A DNA stretch of 64,000 bases, taken from contig JAJVDF010000168.1 of NCBI GenBank assembly GCA_022410635.1, forward strand, positions 541,622-605,621, given 5' to 3'. A model generated the notes under the pieces. It did no database searches and was not told the origin of the DNA. It saw nothing but the letters and a program-made list of their open reading frames with translations. Position 1 is the stretch's first letter; every line of letters begins with the position of its first letter. The translations under genes were made by a program, and so were the position numbers. Source of the DNA: Tretioscincus oriximinensis. Taxonomy: Eukaryota; Chordata; Lepidosauria; Squamata; Gymnophthalmidae. Positions 62,044 through 64,000 of the stretch are shown here, one piece after another.

Positions 62044-62735
62044 CTTCCAAGATATCTCCTCCCTCCAAAAATACACACCAGAGAATTAAAATACGGATAT
62101 GTCCTGCTAAATACTGACATTTGGTAACTCCTTGTACGATTTCCTAGTGAACATCCACCAAATCAGTGTAGGGATCACCACCTGGTGTCACAGGTAGGCT
62201 GCATCTATATAGGTTTCATCCCGAATCTTGCAATGGGCATCTCCTTTCCTTAAACACTTCCATGTCATCAGGTAAACTCCCACATCCACACATAAGAACA
62301 TATGGATACAAAGAAGTAGAAATCAACCTCAGGGTCAAAATTGACACCTGAATAACAGCTAGACAAGTTTTGACGCTTCTTTAATTAGGATAAAAACCGG
62401 GATAGTTTTCACTAGGTGTAGTTTCCAATGCCTACTGTACCTGGGAGAAAATATTTTTTTATACCTATTAAAGGTCCAAAGTACTAGTTTGGTTTTCATG
62501 TGGGAATTCCATCCTTAACAGTTCAGGCCTGAGATCAGCACAGTTCTCTTCTCGCTATGGCGCTAATGGAAGGTCAACTTGAATGAAAAAGCTGCATTTG
62601 AAATCTTTTCTTTAAAAAAAGCATAATCCCTATCCCCAATGAGCTTTATTCTGGGTTATATCTTGGTAAGGAGCTTTGCCATCTACATGCTATTGTAGAT
62701 TGTCACAGTCTACACTAGCATGTGAATATATTCTG
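62044..62735. other. No gene; family-A-like terminus near 62628-62700
   Basis: ATCCCTATCCCCAATGAGCT, TTATTCTGGGTTATATCTTG and GGTAAGGAGCTTTGCC parallel the start of the copy at 3308 (CCCCACTGAGCCTTATTCTG, GGTTATGTCTTGG). Confidence 0.4.
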
Positions 62736-62744
62736 AGATATACT

Positions 62745-62835
62745 GTTCACCACCCTGAAGTGAGTCTACCTGATGACATTCGGATATGGAGCTGGGTATA
62801 AATATAAATAAATAAATTTATTTATTTATTTATAC
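62745..62835. repeat. Two opposed L2-like tails forming an AT palindrome
   Basis: A plus-oriented tail (CACCACCCTGAAGTGAGTCT ... GAGCTGGGTATAAATATAAA) meets a minus-oriented TTTATTTATTTATTTATACC at about 62815. It gives an inverted AT repeat across 62797-62840. Confidence 0.6.
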
Positions 62836-62882
62836 CTTTGATGAGAAGCCTCATCAAAGGCTTCTAAAAAAACTCCATACTC

Positions 62883-64000
62883 ATGGTATAAGAGGACAGA
62901 CTTTGTCCTGGATTGGAAACTGGCTAAAAGATAGAAAACAGAGGGTAGTATTAAATGGACAGTTCTCTGAGTGGAAAGAGGTAAGAAGTGGGGTACCCCA
63001 GGGGTCTGTACTGGGACCCTTGCTTTTCAATATATTTATAAATGATCTGGATGCCGAGGTAAATAGTGAAGTAGCCAAGTTTGCTGACGACACTAAACTG
63101 TTCAGGNNNNNNNNNNNNNNNNNNNNNNNNNNNNNNNNNNNNNNNNNNNNNNNNNNNNNNNNNNNNNNNNNNNNNNNNNNNNNNNNNNNNNNNNNNNNNN
63201 NNNNNNNNNNNNNNNNNNNNNNNNNNNNNNNNNNNNNNNNNNNNNNNNNNNNNNNNNNNNNNNNNNNNNNNNNNNNNNNNNNNNNNNNNNNNNNNNNNNN
63301 NNNNNNNNNNNNNNNNNNNNNNNNNNNNNNNNNNNNNNNNNNNNNNNNNNNNNNNNNNNNNNNNNNNNNNNNNNNNNNNNNNNNNNNNNNNNNNNNNNNN
63401 NNNNNNNNNNNNNNNNNNNNNNNNNNNNNNNNNNNNNNNNNNNNNNNNNNNNNNNNNNNNNNNNNNNNNNNNNNNNNNNNNNNNNNNNNNNNNNNNNNNN
63501 NNNNNNNNNNNNNNNNNNNNNNNNNNNNNNNNNNNNNNNNNNNNNNNNNNNNNNNNNNNNNNNNNNNNNNNNNNNNNNNNNNNNNNNNNNNNNNNNNNNN
63601 NNNNNNNNNNNNNNNNNNNNNNNNNNNNNNNNNNNNNNNNNNNNNNNNNNNNNNNNNNNNNNNNNNNNNNNNNNNNNNNNNNNNNNNNNNNNNNNNNNNN
63701 NNNNNNNNNNNNNNNNNNNNNNNNNNNNNNNNNNNNNNNNNNNNNNNNNNNAGGACTAGACAGGTTTATGGACACTAAGGGTATAAATGGATACTAAGAT
63801 AGTTGTCTGGATGTAGCCTCCGGGATGGAGCAACAGGCAGGACTTTTGAAATACCATTTGCAGGGAGTCACGAACAGGAGCAGCATATTTTGCTTTCCTC
63901 TGTTCGGACTGCCCAGGTGCATCTGGTGGGCCTTTGTGTGACACAGAATGCTGGACTCGATGGGCTGTGGCCTGATCCAGGATGGCTCTTCTTATGTTCT
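62883..64000 (+). pseudogene. CR1 LINE, reverse-transcriptase region to 3' end, with assembly gap
   Basis: Before the gap, an open frame from 62903 reads [18 protein letters not shown], then [20 protein letters not shown] and KFADDTKLF. These are the CR1 reverse-transcriptase core motifs, including the FADD catalytic pair of aspartates. After the gap (63752-64000) comes the 3' end: ACTAGACAGGTTTATGGACA, TACCATTTGCAGGGAGTCAC, GGCCTGATCCAGGATGGCTC and TTCTTATGTTCT. It runs to or past the window edge. This is the least decayed LINE coding stretch in the window, but intactness cannot be judged across the gap. Confidence 0.85.
63107..63751. other. Assembly gap (645 N)
   Basis: Continuous N run inside the CR1 element. 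It produces the long X-filled pseudo-frames in all directions, which are not genes. Confidence 1.

Noticed and set aside
62903..63797. 238-291 codon frames across the gap
   Set aside because: Length comes from the N run. Only the first ~68 codons are real, and they are CR1 reverse transcriptase, annotated as such.

Overview
The window reads as non-coding nuclear DNA of a squamate reptile, possibly a gecko. This is judged from the mixture of interspersed repeats: L2 and CR1 LINE 3' ends, RTE-BovB and L1 relics, two tRNA-headed SINE families whose 3' ends resemble L2-type LINE tails, Penelope-like terminal repeats, Helitron-like elements, and hAT, Tc1/mariner and probable PIF/Harbinger miniature elements. 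The species call is inference; the repeat classes are read from sequence. No protein-coding gene, rRNA, functional tRNA gene or CRISPR array could be supported. Open frames are short, and those over about 100 codons lie in simple purine repeats, inside transposon relics or across the assembly gap; one 188-codon minus-strand frame (44393-44959) has no recognisable motif.

Layout. 0-3 kb: a mariner-type MITE, a Tc1-type MITE split by a hAT-type foldback MITE, a SINE, and a degenerate L2 3' end. 3-9 kb: a SINE, a DNA-transposon-like repeat, a large AT microsatellite, and a BovB relic interrupted by Penelope-like (PLE) repeats. 9-21 kb: CR1 tails, a minus-strand Helitron (12.7-13.2 kb), three PLE foldback units (16.5, 17.2 and 18 kb), an L2 relic and a probable solo LTR. 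21-31 kb: several SINEs, purine-rich tracts and a 426-bp TIR element. 31-36 kb: CR1 antisense relics, two hAT MITEs, and an L1 C-terminal relic carrying both a PLE insertion and an internal inverted duplication. 36-43 kb: mostly single-copy sequence, with one CpG-rich TATA-containing island (38.3-38.5 kb) ending in a splice-donor-like GTAAG. 43-53 kb: PLE, L2 split by a TA-flanked TIR element, Harbinger-like elements, two hAT MITEs and a second Helitron. 53-64 kb: SINEs, a third Helitron, an AT hexamer array, a perfect 82-bp Tc1 MITE, and a CR1 element split by a 645-base gap and running off the window end.

Together these elements form a nested mobile-element landscape with no gene system. 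The signals most worth following are: (1) a PLE-derived foldback family with 8-13 bp target duplications and hammerhead-ribozyme-like cores; (2) a non-autonomous Helitron family present three times, each copy with the same antisense-CR1 plus polypurine cargo; (3) a six-copy hAT foldback MITE family, one copy nested in another transposon with an exact 8-bp duplication; and (4) the CpG-rich promoter/first-exon-like island at 38.3 kb. Isolated single N bases are common, and several sit exactly at poly-T/poly-A junctions, which suggests draft-assembly artefacts.
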